Origin: Dehalogenimonas sp. WBC-2
GTDB taxonomy: Bacteria > Chloroflexota > Dehalococcoidia > Dehalococcoidales > Dehalococcoidaceae
Assembly: GCA_001005265.1 (NCBI GenBank)
Contig: CP011392.1
Coordinates: 806,001-870,000 of the forward strand
DNA: 64,000 nucleotides
Direction: 5' to 3'
Every line of letters starts with the position of its first letter. Position 1 is the first letter of the stretch. Of this stretch, positions 32,541 to 42,152 are shown one piece after another. Under the pieces are notes generated by a model. The model was given only the letters and a program-made list of their open reading frames with translations. It was not told the DNA's origin and made no database searches. The position numbers and the translations under genes are program-made.

Positions 32541-32659
32541 GTCTGCCGTGGGCCTTTCATTGAATTGCCACCTCAATCGCGGTTTTTGACGGGATACGTA
32601 TAAATCAATTCATTCTGGCCTAGCTTGAGCAATAGTCAAGGTTTTTCATGGTTAAAATT

Positions 32660-32688
32660 TTGCTATCAGGTGACAAAAACAATAGTAT
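32660..32688 (+). promoter_or_regulatory. Promoter of uppS
   Basis: TTGCTA (32660-32665) and TAGTAT (32683-32688) spaced by 17 nt. The predicted start at about 32695 leaves a leader of only about 3 nt before the ATG at 32698. Confidence 0.55.
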
Positions 32689-32697
32689 ATCAAGACT

Positions 32698-33396
32698 ATG
32701 ATTTCAATCACACCCATAAATCTACCTCGCCATATCGGAATTATTATGGATGGCAATGGTCGATGGGCTATAAAACGCAGCCTCAGCCGGCTAGAAGGAC
32801 ACCAGGCGGGTTTTGCCACCGCACGAGAGGCTATTATTTATCTCAGTGAATTAGGCGTACCATGCATAACTATTTTTTCCTTCTCCACCGAAAATTGGAA
32901 ACGCCCCAAAGATGAAATCACCGGCCTGCTAAAACTATTGGAAATCGGATTAAACGAACTTTCAAAAGAATTTTACGATCATAACATTATAATTCGCCAT
33001 CTGGGGCAACAGGATAAACTTCCCCTGTTTCTTCGCAAGGGTATCAACAATATGATCGAAAAAACCCAATCCAATACCGGAACCATAGTTAATGTAGCCT
33101 TCGACTACGGCAGCCGAACCGAAATTATCAATGCTACCAAACAAATGATTCAAGATCATATTTCAGTAAAAGCTATCGATGAGGTCAGTTTTGAAAGCTA
33201 CTTATCCACCAAAGATTTACCTGATGTAGATCTTATAATTCGCACCGGAGGCGAACAACGCCTTAGTAATTTTTTATTGTGGCAAGCCGCCTTCGCTGAA
33301 TTATATTTTACTGACACTCTATGGCCGGATTTTGGAAGAATCGAAATAGATAAAGCGCTTGCTGAATACTCCAGTCGAACCATTGGAAAAAGATAG
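32698..33396 (+). CDS. uppS: Polyprenyl diphosphate synthase (cis-prenyltransferase)
   Basis: Extends farnesyl or geranylgeranyl diphosphate with isopentenyl units in cis, giving the polyprenyl carrier for glycan assembly. 232 residues. Catalytic D18 is in GIIMDGNGRWA, FSTENWKRP follows, and the C-terminal IIRTGGEQRLSNFLLWQ motif has G where S is usual (RTSGE). No Shine-Dalgarno sequence precedes the ATG. Probably cytoplasmic at the membrane surface. It lies near the large surface and sugar gene blocks that would need its product. Confidence 0.93.
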   Translation: MISITPINLPRHIGIIMDGNGRWAIKRSLSRLEGHQAGFATAREAIIYLSELGVPCITIFSFSTENWKRPKDEITGLLKLLEIGLNELSKEFYDHNIIIRHLGQQDKLPLFLRKGINNMIEKTQSNTGTIVNVAFDYGSRTEIINATKQMIQDHISVKAIDEVSFESYLSTKDLPDVDLIIRTGGEQRLSNFLLWQAAFAELYFTDTLWPDFGRIEIDKALAEYSSRTIGKR

Positions 33397-33466
33397 GCTT
33401 TGTTTGTTGATGAAAGGGGTGTATTATAATCGCCAATATACCGTAATCCGGTAATGGGGTACTTGG

Positions 33467-35554
33467 ATGAAATTGAGATTGATTGTTTTAGTGGGTCTTG
33501 TTTCTTTGATGACTCAACTATTGTCGCCTGTTTTGCTGTCACCCAACTTGGCTCATGCCGAAGTCGCTACTATAACCATTGCCAACGATGATAACGATCA
33601 AACCCCTATTTCCCTTTCCGTGCCAGGAATTGGTGTTACGGCATTTGAACAGTTCTTCCCCACGTCCAGCATCGTTAACCTTACCGACGGGGCTCAAGCT
33701 GAGACATATGCCCTCGATAGCTGGGTTGTCAAGAACGGCCCTAACGATTATGAGATGTGGTATACCCATGTGAAGACATCTCTGGATCTATTTGCTTTGA
33801 TAGATAGTTTGAAACCTCTTCTCACTTCCCAAATACTGGAAGACCTTGCAGCTTTAGACTTGCCGGGATTGATTCAGGAACTTGTGATCATGGCTCAAAG
33901 TTCAGATTTTGACACACTTTGGAACCTTATCGAAAACTTCACAACAGTAGTTGGATATGCCACTTCTTCAAACGGAATCGATTGGACAGTTGTTGATGAT
34001 GAAGTTTATTCATTGGGTAATACTTTATGGAATGCAGTTGCCGGACCCAGAGTAGTCAAGAATGCTGACAACGATTACGAGATTTGGTTTACTCATGGGA
34101 CTTCAAATCTAAGCAAATCGGAATTTCAGACATTGCTAGTTCAACTTGGTGATTCGGGTACCATCAAAAATGCCACCCTTGAACTTCTGGGAAGTACGCG
34201 CACCATGATAGGATATGCCACCTCTACGGATGGAATCATATGGACCCCGCAGGCAGACGACGTTATACATCCATCAACAACTGGCATCTGGGATAGCACA
34301 GCTGCTGGGAGTGTTGTTAAAACTTCTTCAACGGAATACCAGATGTGGTACTCTCACGCCCTTACCGATCTTACTGATACAGATCTAGATGAAATTATAG
34401 CCAATCTTTCGTCATATGGCATTACCGAGTTTCTCCAATTGCTCGATGGAACCTCAATGGTTATCGGATACGCTACTTCAATCGACGGACAAAATTGGGT
34501 GATAGAGAACCCATACGTTATCTCGGAAACGAGTGGCATTTGGAATAGCATAGCTACACCCAGTGTAATCATAAATAATGGTGTATACGAGATGTGGTTT
34601 ACCCGACTCGAGACAAACCTAGTAGGCGACGATATCTCTACCTTATTGGATATTGTTTTAGCGCTAAAACCGCAATTATCAGATTTATGGGATTCTTTCA
34701 GTGCTGAGGATTTCGAACTTTTCATTTCAGGTCTTGATGATCTCCTGGTAAATCAAATCGATGACTTGCGAGCCTTGGTATCCCAAACAAGTACTGTTAT
34801 TGGATATGCCACCTCTCCCGACGGAGAAAATTGGGATGTCGCCGTCGATCCGGTTCTTAGTGGTCCAGTTTCCAGTCCTTGGGGTAGTATTGGGTTGCCG
34901 TGTGTGGTTCTAGACGGCGGTATATACGAGATTTGGTATACCCGAGGCACCGGAACCCTTGATGCACAATTCCTGGTAGATCTTCTTCAGGGTACATTCC
35001 CTCTCCTGGCATATACTTCAACGACGCAAACCGTGGTATCAAATATCTCAGATGGTTGGAACCTTTTCGGCTTACCAGTAATGCCAGCTTCTACGGCAAC
35101 TGGAGATGTTTTAGGCAGTATATTAAGTGATTTACGAACGGTTTGGACCTATAACGCCGTGACGATGACCTGGTCATATTACACGACTATCTCCGGTGCT
35201 CCGCAAGGTGGACTTACCTCAATGGAACTTGGGCGGGGGTACTGGATCCAACTCAATACGCCAGCAATATTTACTATCACAGGAACAGAGCCCTCATATC
35301 CATTTAGTATCGGGCTTGTAACAGGATGGAATCTTATTTCCATTCCAAAAACACCCTCAAATGCATCAACCGGTTCCATTTTAAATGGCATACTTGAAAA
35401 TGTACGGACGGTTTGGGCCTACGATGCCGCTACATTATCCTGGAGTTATTTCACCACTATACCTGGAGCCCCTCAGGGTGGATTAACAGAAATGGTCGAA
35501 GGCAAGGCATATTGGATTCAAATGACAGCACCGGACACTTTAGTTTTAGGTTAA
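33467..35554 (+). CDS. Secreted repeat protein, probable beta-propeller
   Basis: 695 residues with a signal peptide ending near AHA (about 31). Five units carry a VVK...YEMWYTH-type motif at about residues 85, 195, 282, 366 and 479, each preceded or followed by GYATSxDGxxW. This repeat of strand motifs is like five-bladed propellers of the GH43 kind, but no catalytic residues can be assigned. Two further repeats of about 90 residues end the protein (GWNLFGLP at about 528 and GWNLISIP at about 619, each followed by VWTYNA/VWAYDA and QGGLTxM). No anchor at the C-terminus. First of the surface-protein genes; a TATAAT at about 33434-33439 is its likely -10 element. Confidence 0.78.
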   Translation: MKLRLIVLVGLVSLMTQLLSPVLLSPNLAHAEVATITIANDDNDQTPISLSVPGIGVTAFEQFFPTSSIVNLTDGAQAETYALDSWVVKNGPNDYEMWYTHVKTSLDLFALIDSLKPLLTSQILEDLAALDLPGLIQELVIMAQSSDFDTLWNLIENFTTVVGYATSSNGIDWTVVDDEVYSLGNTLWNAVAGPRVVKNADNDYEIWFTHGTSNLSKSEFQTLLVQLGDSGTIKNATLELLGSTRTMIGYATSTDGIIWTPQADDVIHPSTTGIWDSTAAGSVVKTSSTEYQMWYSHALTDLTDTDLDEIIANLSSYGITEFLQLLDGTSMVIGYATSIDGQNWVIENPYVISETSGIWNSIATPSVIINNGVYEMWFTRLETNLVGDDISTLLDIVLALKPQLSDLWDSFSAEDFELFISGLDDLLVNQIDDLRALVSQTSTVIGYATSPDGENWDVAVDPVLSGPVSSPWGSIGLPCVVLDGGIYEIWYTRGTGTLDAQFLVDLLQGTFPLLAYTSTTQTVVSNISDGWNLFGLPVMPASTATGDVLGSILSDLRTVWTYNAVTMTWSYYTTISGAPQGGLTSMELGRGYWIQLNTPAIFTITGTEPSYPFSIGLVTGWNLISIPKTPSNASTGSILNGILENVRTVWAYDAATLSWSYFTTIPGAPQGGLTEMVEGKAYWIQMTAPDTLVLG

Positions 35555-35615
35555 ATTAAAAGGTTGTTAATATTATGTTGAATATCAGACACAAAATATG
35601 CTTAAGGATTTAAAA

Positions 35616-37103
35616 ATGAAGCTACTCGTTAGAAGCATTTTTCTCTTCCTACTTGTGGGGTTGTTACTCCCAACACATGTGGTTCAGGCGATACCTCCTA
35701 TCGCTGAACAATACTATGGCAGTGTATCTCTCGATGGATCAGCGGCCCCCGACGGCACCGGTGTCTCCGCTCAAATGAACGGCCGTGAAGCTGGCAGCGG
35801 CAGTACTAGTGGGGGCACCTACAGCCTTACTATTAATACAATCGAGGGTGATCAAGCCGGCAACAGTATTTCCTTTTTTGTTAATGGTCTCAGTGCTGGC
35901 AGCAGTAGTCTCAGCCCTGGAGGTATCACCTCACTCGATCTTTCAGCCACTACACCCATCCCAACTTTCTCTCTGACAATCCAGATTTCAGGCAGTGGTT
36001 CAACCAGCCCGTCGGCTGGATATCATACTTATAACGAAAATACGACAGTTGATATTTCGGCAACCGCATCCTCTGGTTGGGTTTTCGATAGCTGGAGTGG
36101 TGGTGTGGTCGATCCGTCATCACCAAATACCTCGATATTGCTGGATTCAAATAAAACTATTACAGCCAGTTTTTTGGAGCTTCCTCCAGGTCCGACCTAT
36201 AACCTCACTATGCAAATCACGGGCCAAGGCACCGTGAACCCCTCGGTTGGTAGTCATCAGTATGCTGAAAATAGTGATGTTACAATTTCTGCAGTTCCCG
36301 CTGAAGGCTGGCGGTTCGATAGCTGGACTGGAGATGTCACTGCTGCCAAAAATGCTACTACCAGTGTCTCAATGAACCAAGATAAAACTGTTGTGGCTAA
36401 TTTTGTCCTCTTGGTTGACGAAACTCCTCCAGTAATGAGTGGCGTCCAAGTTATCAATATCACCAAAACAAGCGCGGTGGTCACGTGGACAACAAACGAG
36501 AGGGCTACCAGTATTGTAAACTACAGCCCAGGAACGTTAAACGTTACTGACACGGCCCTGGTGACTGCTCATTCAGTTGCTCTATCAGGACTAAAACCAG
36601 CAACTACTTACACTCTCAGTGTTAGTTCTTCTGATGGGGTTGGCAACAAAAGCACTTCTGAAGGACACACGTTTACCACCATAGGTTCACCTGCGACATT
36701 TGAAGTAACTGATTTACGGTTTGATTTGGTTGACACTGCCGACGGTGGAAAAACAATTAATGTCGAATTTGTCGTTTCTAACGTCGGAGACGTAGCGGGC
36801 ACGTACGAAACCGAGCTCTTGATAAATAATCTGTCTGCAAACACCAAACAGACCGTTGTTAATCCAGGAAGTAGCGAGGTCGTCAAACTTACATCTACCC
36901 AAACCACTCCCGGAAATTACATAGCAAGGGTTGGAAGCCTTACTTTTACTTTCAACATCATAGAAGGAAATGAAAATATCGAACCTGACGGATTCTCATG
37001 GTTGCCAATAGGTATCGTCATCTTAGTTGTTCTTGCGATTGCCATTGCATTCCTGCTATTGAGTCGAAAGTATTACTTCCTTATATTTGCCCCTAAGGAA
37101 TAG
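35616..37103 (+). CDS. Anchored surface protein with InlB-type, fibronectin-III and CARDB-like domains
   Basis: 495 residues from the ATG at 35616, preceded by AAGGAT; an upstream ATG at 35598 lacks such a site. A signal peptide (about 1-24) is followed by two divergent InlB B-repeats (about 115-270, with DSWSGG and DSWTGDV), a fibronectin type III domain (about 272-358, VTWTTNERATS), a CARDB-like adhesion domain (about 363-455) and a C-terminal membrane helix (about 465-488) with a short basic tail. Probably exposed at the surface. Lies 61 nt after the propeller gene and 8 nt before the next, so probably one operon. Confidence 0.82.
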   Translation: MKLLVRSIFLFLLVGLLLPTHVVQAIPPIAEQYYGSVSLDGSAAPDGTGVSAQMNGREAGSGSTSGGTYSLTINTIEGDQAGNSISFFVNGLSAGSSSLSPGGITSLDLSATTPIPTFSLTIQISGSGSTSPSAGYHTYNENTTVDISATASSGWVFDSWSGGVVDPSSPNTSILLDSNKTITASFLELPPGPTYNLTMQITGQGTVNPSVGSHQYAENSDVTISAVPAEGWRFDSWTGDVTAAKNATTSVSMNQDKTVVANFVLLVDETPPVMSGVQVINITKTSAVVTWTTNERATSIVNYSPGTLNVTDTALVTAHSVALSGLKPATTYTLSVSSSDGVGNKSTSEGHTFTTIGSPATFEVTDLRFDLVDTADGGKTINVEFVVSNVGDVAGTYETELLINNLSANTKQTVVNPGSSEVVKLTSTQTTPGNYIARVGSLTFTFNIIEGNENIEPDGFSWLPIGIVILVVLAIAIAFLLLSRKYYFLIFAPKE

Positions 37104-37111
37104 AGGCGGAG

Positions 37112-38188
37112 ATGGTAACTCCAAAACGCTATTGGACTTCCCGTTCTTTTCGTATTGTACTGGAGGTGCTGGGCTCTGGCCTAATGTTGTGCTTGACAGG
37201 GTTTCCAATCCAACCAGTTCATGCATTAAATCCGTTCGACTATTTCAGCGTTGAATACCATTCTTTTGTATCTAAAAGCCAAGTCCTAACGAATCAAACA
37301 TTTGATGTTACCGTTACCGGAACCGCGATATGCATCAAGGATTTGCCTTTTTCTCCTGGTAATGCCATTGTATCGGGACGGATCGTAGCCATTCACGAAA
37401 ATGGCACCAGCTATATTTTGGACAGTAACTATACCGTTGGTCTTGGAGGATTCCCGACTAAAGCTGGACAATCGGTTCAGGCATCTGAAACCGTTAGCAT
37501 CACCTTTTCTTCCAGTTATCCACTGGGTCATTACACCTTGAGGGGTGAATTGATCCAAGCCAAAGTCCAGATGGTTGTGTGGTTTGACGTAAGTTCTTAT
37601 TTACCTCCATCTCAAGATTTTGGAACCATCGACTTAATCGCTGCCTCACCACCCCCTCCTACAACGCCGGTTCCTATAGTTCTAGAACCCGAACCCCCTG
37701 TTACAATACCTTCAGCGACGAATCCCATAATCACTGGGGAGCCTAATATCACCGTTTCTAGATTGGTCCTATCTTCAATTGAAGCGCGTGTTAATGGTTC
37801 GATTACAGTTAGCACTGATATTACCAATTCAGGAACGGCCGCTGGGAATTCTGAGCTTAAGCTTTATCTCGATGACATATTATTGACCTCAAAATCAGTT
37901 TATCTCGTTCCGAATGAAACACAGCGCGTTGACTTTATCATTACCCCAGATTCACCAGGATTTCATAAAGTTCAAATAAACAATCTCAATGCCACTTTCA
38001 TCGTTCTTCCAAATGGCGTGATCGACACCGAATCCCCCACTCCTCCAATACCAGAATCATCGATCGATTTACACGCTGACAAAATGAAATCAAACAGTTT
38101 AATGACATATGTAATTTATATATTGAACGGGGTTTTGATCGTAATACTATTCCAGCTTCTACGCCTCAAAATTTGGCGTCGAAAATAG
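37112..38188 (+). CDS. Secreted CARDB-domain protein with C-terminal anchor
   Basis: 358 residues. N-terminal hydrophobic export segment (about 15-38), a beta-rich domain (about 45-185), a Pro-rich linker (PPPPTTPVPIVLEPEPP at about 191-207), a CARDB-type domain (about 220-300) and a membrane helix (about 328-347) ended by basic residues. It follows the previous surface gene by 8 nt and GAGGCGGAG precedes the ATG. The plan resembles the gene before it, and both may be parts of one surface structure. Function unknown. Confidence 0.78.
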   Translation: MVTPKRYWTSRSFRIVLEVLGSGLMLCLTGFPIQPVHALNPFDYFSVEYHSFVSKSQVLTNQTFDVTVTGTAICIKDLPFSPGNAIVSGRIVAIHENGTSYILDSNYTVGLGGFPTKAGQSVQASETVSITFSSSYPLGHYTLRGELIQAKVQMVVWFDVSSYLPPSQDFGTIDLIAASPPPPTTPVPIVLEPEPPVTIPSATNPIITGEPNITVSRLVLSSIEARVNGSITVSTDITNSGTAAGNSELKLYLDDILLTSKSVYLVPNETQRVDFIITPDSPGFHKVQINNLNATFIVLPNGVIDTESPTPPIPESSIDLHADKMKSNSLMTYVIYILNGVLIVILFQLLRLKIWRRK

Positions 38189-38310
38189 GTCATGCCTTAT
38201 CTCGTTGACTCGAGCGAAGTCATAAAGTGTTAGGGTAACAAATACACAAGTTTCTAATTGATGGGCATTTCAATTACAATAGCCCCTTAGATACTTCAAA
38301 TTAATGAGGG

Positions 38311-39060
38311 GTGGACTTGAACTCCAAACTTAATCCTTATATATGGGCAGGTTGGTCGTTATTTATTGCTGGTATCCTTATTTCTGCATCATCCTATTTC
38401 ATCTTGGAACTCACCTGGTTTACAGCGTTTGGTCTCTCTCTTTTAATCATTTCCTTCATATTATTAGCGCTGTCAAAAAGTATCCCCAAACTATCGCCAG
38501 AATTTAGCCAGTTGCTTTTTGAAACTGGTGGTGAAAACCTCGGCGTATTGTTCGAAGAATTAGCAGTATCGACCAAAGCCATCTATATACCGCCAAGTTA
38601 TACCAGCGGTAAGAGCAAGGCTCTTATCCCTTTGGCAACAAACCCAACGGCGGAAACACTGAAACGACCGTTGTCTAACCGTCTGATTGTGCGTTACGGA
38701 CCAGAATTACAAGATATCGGACTGTTGGTTAGTACACCGGGCACGGTTGCGATGGCAACAATGGAGACGGGACTTGAAGCGGATGGCAGTATGGTTGGTG
38801 CAATTCTCACATCCTTTTTCAATGGTTCTTTGGGCATCGCTGATACGGTAATGGTTTCTAGTCAAAATGATGTTATTAAAGTTAGCTTTTCTCAATTGAA
38901 ACACGAACGTATAAATGATCGAACAGACCAGGTACTTGGTAGTGCTCCGGCTTCAGTGGCTGCGGCGGTTTCTGCCGCAGCCTGGAACCGCCCGGTAATG
39001 ATTTCCAGCGAAGGTGGTAATGCCCGAAAGTACGATGTAATCATTGAAATGCTTAAATGA
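38311..39060 (+). CDS. Two-helix membrane protein of unknown function
   Basis: 249 residues. Two membrane helices at about 10-55 are followed by a mainly cytoplasmic domain of about 190 residues, with no motif I can name. The start may be GTG at 38311 or TTG at 38317; the latter has GAGGGG at a better distance. Its stop overlaps the next start (ATGA). A gap of 122 nt separates it from the surface-protein genes, so a second promoter is possible. Similar proteins stand beside MoxR and DUF58 genes in archaea, to my recollection. Confidence 0.68.
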   Translation: MDLNSKLNPYIWAGWSLFIAGILISASSYFILELTWFTAFGLSLLIISFILLALSKSIPKLSPEFSQLLFETGGENLGVLFEELAVSTKAIYIPPSYTSGKSKALIPLATNPTAETLKRPLSNRLIVRYGPELQDIGLLVSTPGTVAMATMETGLEADGSMVGAILTSFFNGSLGIADTVMVSSQNDVIKVSFSQLKHERINDRTDQVLGSAPASVAAAVSAAAWNRPVMISSEGGNARKYDVIIEMLK

Positions 39061-39308
39061 AAATTTTCAACAATTATATCTTAACTGTATCAGTTACCCT
39101 CATGGCGACGTTAGTGATACTGGCCGGGTTTGGACAGCAACAACTTGATGTATATTACACCCTGTTTATTATTGAGGCCTTGATCATCACTGAACTTTAT
39201 GTCCACCTAAATAATAAATCCAGACGTTCCTTGAATATTGTCAGTCTGGCATTATTCGCTGGTTTCATGGTCATTGTTCTTCAGAAAGTCGTGGCCATAT
39301 TAGTATGA
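39057..39308 (+). CDS. Small three-helix membrane protein
   Basis: 83 residues, nearly all hydrophobic, with three probable membrane helices (about 8-25, 30-48 and 58-80). ATGA overlaps at both ends tie it to its neighbours. I do not recognise it; position and size suggest an accessory subunit of the membrane complex encoded by this operon. Confidence 0.7.
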   Translation: MKIFNNYILTVSVTLMATLVILAGFGQQQLDVYYTLFIIEALIITELYVHLNNKSRRSLNIVSLALFAGFMVIVLQKVVAILV

Positions 39309-41260
39309 GTCACCACCGTCATCGACCAACGGCAACGGTGGTATTTACCTTCCTGCTGAGTTTGGTCGTAACTTTAGGGGCTTTATCCGGTTGCGTTAAG
39401 GTTGATTCCGGACCCCAGCATATACCTCATCAGGATCCGGCAGTCGCCACTCTGGAATACGATCTCAGTAGCTTGGTTTCGGCTTATACCGGTGTTCTAG
39501 AACTACTGATAAGCGGCAATTACCATGATATAGATTTGGTTATAAAAGACCTGCAATCAGCTAACGCTAACTCGGAATTACTTGGATTGTTTGACCGTTT
39601 CAGCTCATTGAGCTTGGAGCTTTCCGAAGCACTTAGTCAGGCGGAGGATTTACTGGATCTGGCAAGTCGTTTCATCACAGAGAATGACCCTTCTAATGCT
39701 GCCAGTTCTCTTAATTCCGCTGCGGTCAAATTGACGCAAATATCTTATATACCTGCTGAGATAAGGGTGGTCAATGAATCAATCGGTGTCTTGTTGAATA
39801 TAGCAGTGCTTTCTGGATCTAACAGTCTTCATCAAGCGTATCAAGCACTCCTTGATTCAACAGATCGCCTTCAGGGTGCCATCGACCGTTTGGCACTACT
39901 GAGAGAACAATTGGCGGCTCTAAACTCCTACGCCCAAGCAAACCTCGTGGTAACGGAACTCAGTTTAACCGTTTCACCTTCAAAGGTATTTGTAGGTGAC
40001 AGCATCAAGGTTTTCGGCCGCTTAAGTGCCGGAGATGACAACCTTGGCGGTCGACAAATCACTATTGATATAAGCAGCCAAGTTTACCGCACCACTACTG
40101 GACCTGACGGGACATATGAAGTTGCCATTGCTGTCCCCTATTCTTATGCTCCTGTTATGACCATACAAGCGAGTTACCAGCCGCTAGATGTAGACACCGA
40201 CATATATCGCATCGCCTACAGTCTGCCAATTGGTATTGAAATTGAATATTATGACACCCAATTAGCCGTCAATTTGCCCAAGGAGTTGCATCCCGGGTTC
40301 GTTTTTGAGCTAATTGGAACGTTATCGACTGAAGCTCCTGATCAATTACGTAACATCAAAGTGTTTCTTAACGGTCAATTGATCGGGACCACAACCGCGG
40401 TTGATTCGTTTGTATTGAATATCACGCCACCCGAAACTATAAAATTGGATATGTCTCTTCTTTCTATATCTGTGGTACCAGAGAGACGTTATGCTGGGAC
40501 TTCAGTCAACGTTAACATGCCCGTTACCCAACTTCCGTTAGAGGTCAGTATAGATATTCCAGGGTTTTTCCTGATCCCTGGAACGCTCAATATTGCTGGA
40601 AGGATTTCCGGGGATATTGGAGACGTTTCTGAGGCCAGTATTGAACTTTCATATGCAGGCAAGAGTATTAGTGTCAGAAGTGACTCTACTGGTCGCTTCA
40701 AAGGTGTATTGGAGTTACCAATAAATTTAATACTGTTTGGTTCGCAGACCCTTGAAGTTCAAATAAATCCATCGGAAATCTGGTATTCCCCACTCGAATT
40801 TCAGGAAAAAATCGTAGTCGTAAATCCTATCAGTAGTGCCTTGATATTTGTGTTGATAATCATTCTAGCCGTTGCAGGCATAACGCGTTCAAGAAACACC
40901 GGGGTTACTCGTCATAAAATAGCCGTGACAGCATCGAATCCGGCATTTTCATTGATAGCCACCGAGGCATCACCGATTAATGGCGATGGCCTCAAGAATA
41001 GTATATTAAGAATGTATCTCTCAGCCCGTCAGTTGGCACAAACCTTGACCGGAATATTTATTCGTCCAAGTGACACCCTTAGAGAATACATGGGTTTTGT
41101 GTCCAAACGGCTCCCATCACTAACTTCTGTATTCACCGAATTGACCGTTTTAGCAGAGATAATGATGTATTCCAAATTAGAACCCGGTCAACCCACTCTC
41201 CTGAGGACGGAACAATTACTGAAATCTATGCAGAGAGACCACAAAATTGGACCTTCGTAG
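39305..41260 (+). CDS. Lipoprotein-like protein with DUF4129-type C-terminus
   Basis: 651 residues. A signal segment ends in the lipobox-like LSGC (C30). A helical region (about 40-225), two or three carboxypeptidase-regulatory or Ig-like beta domains (about 225-510, with GRxxxGDxxLGGR and a DGTY turn), a membrane helix (about 515-535) and a cytoplasmic helical domain of about 110 residues follow. That last domain (RMYLSARQLAQ, then REYMGFVSKRLP, then LTVLAEIMMYS) resembles DUF4129, often found with transglutaminase, MoxR and DUF58 genes. ATGA overlap upstream; 14-nt overlap with the next gene. Confidence 0.75.
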   Translation: MSHHRHRPTATVVFTFLLSLVVTLGALSGCVKVDSGPQHIPHQDPAVATLEYDLSSLVSAYTGVLELLISGNYHDIDLVIKDLQSANANSELLGLFDRFSSLSLELSEALSQAEDLLDLASRFITENDPSNAASSLNSAAVKLTQISYIPAEIRVVNESIGVLLNIAVLSGSNSLHQAYQALLDSTDRLQGAIDRLALLREQLAALNSYAQANLVVTELSLTVSPSKVFVGDSIKVFGRLSAGDDNLGGRQITIDISSQVYRTTTGPDGTYEVAIAVPYSYAPVMTIQASYQPLDVDTDIYRIAYSLPIGIEIEYYDTQLAVNLPKELHPGFVFELIGTLSTEAPDQLRNIKVFLNGQLIGTTTAVDSFVLNITPPETIKLDMSLLSISVVPERRYAGTSVNVNMPVTQLPLEVSIDIPGFFLIPGTLNIAGRISGDIGDVSEASIELSYAGKSISVRSDSTGRFKGVLELPINLILFGSQTLEVQINPSEIWYSPLEFQEKIVVVNPISSALIFVLIIILAVAGITRSRNTGVTRHKIAVTASNPAFSLIATEASPINGDGLKNSILRMYLSARQLAQTLTGIFIRPSDTLREYMGFVSKRLPSLTSVFTELTVLAEIMMYSKLEPGQPTLLRTEQLLKSMQRDHKIGPS

Positions 41261-42131
41261 ATTTCTTTCACTGCTCACTCTACTAGTAACAATCACGCTT
41301 GGCATTGTGGTTTACCTGGTACCGCCTAACGGTGATTTTCAAGCCGACAATCCATATTGGAATGGTCTTAAAAGTGAATTCGAAACAATAGAGATCACAA
41401 AGACAAAATCGCTAATGGATATTTCACCCCCCTATACGGACAAAGTGCTGATGGTAATACCCTATCAGGAAATTTCGACAAATGATCTCAAAATACTTGA
41501 TGACTTTATCAATGACGGTGGAATTTTGATACTCGCTGATGATTTCGGCCATGGTAATCTTCTGCTGAGCCAGCTCGGTTTAGAAGTACGTTTCGCGAAT
41601 ACGCCTCTGCTGGACCCGGTAATTTGTCACACAAATCGTTGGTTGCCCATTATTGTGCGTTTTGCCACTGATCCGGTAACAGCAGACATTACTGAACTAG
41701 TGTTTAATCACCCCACCAGCCTAATTGGTGTAAGCGAACAGGATGTTATTGCGTGGTCATCATCTATGAGTTTTAGTGATGCCAATAACAACGGGAAATG
41801 GGATAATGGCGAAGAGTTTGGTCCTTATCCTGTTATCGCTCGGTACCACCAAGGCAACGGACAACTTATTCTTATTAGCGACCCAAGTGTTTTTATAAAT
41901 TCAAATCAAAACCTTGGTGACAATTCCATTCTGCTGGGTAATATCGCTGGTTTGGGAGAAAATGGCTTTTTTATCGATCAGTCACTGCTCCCTTCAAATG
42001 AATTGGTACTGGCCCAGGTTTTACTGCATAATCTCAGACAATGGTTGGTTACCCCTACCGGGACCATCCTGTTAATAATTGCTGTTATCGGCGCTGTAAT
42101 GATGCTATTGTGGCCAATTCGGAAAATTTAA
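41247..42131 (+). CDS. DUF4350-type membrane protein
   Basis: 294 residues with an N-terminal helix (about 7-25), an external or periplasm-like domain and a C-terminal helix (about 268-288). The domain looks like a GATase-1/Rossmann fold (LKILDDFINDGGILILADDFG, then GQLILISDPSVFIN), typical of DUF4350 proteins that accompany MoxR/DUF58. The start is TTG at 41247, inside the previous gene. No catalytic Cys is evident. Probably part of the same membrane assembly. Confidence 0.8.
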   Translation: MDLRRFLSLLTLLVTITLGIVVYLVPPNGDFQADNPYWNGLKSEFETIEITKTKSLMDISPPYTDKVLMVIPYQEISTNDLKILDDFINDGGILILADDFGHGNLLLSQLGLEVRFANTPLLDPVICHTNRWLPIIVRFATDPVTADITELVFNHPTSLIGVSEQDVIAWSSSMSFSDANNNGKWDNGEEFGPYPVIARYHQGNGQLILISDPSVFINSNQNLGDNSILLGNIAGLGENGFFIDQSLLPSNELVLAQVLLHNLRQWLVTPTGTILLIIAVIGAVMMLLWPIRKI

Positions 42132-42152
42132 ACTCTACCGAAAGGATTTTTC

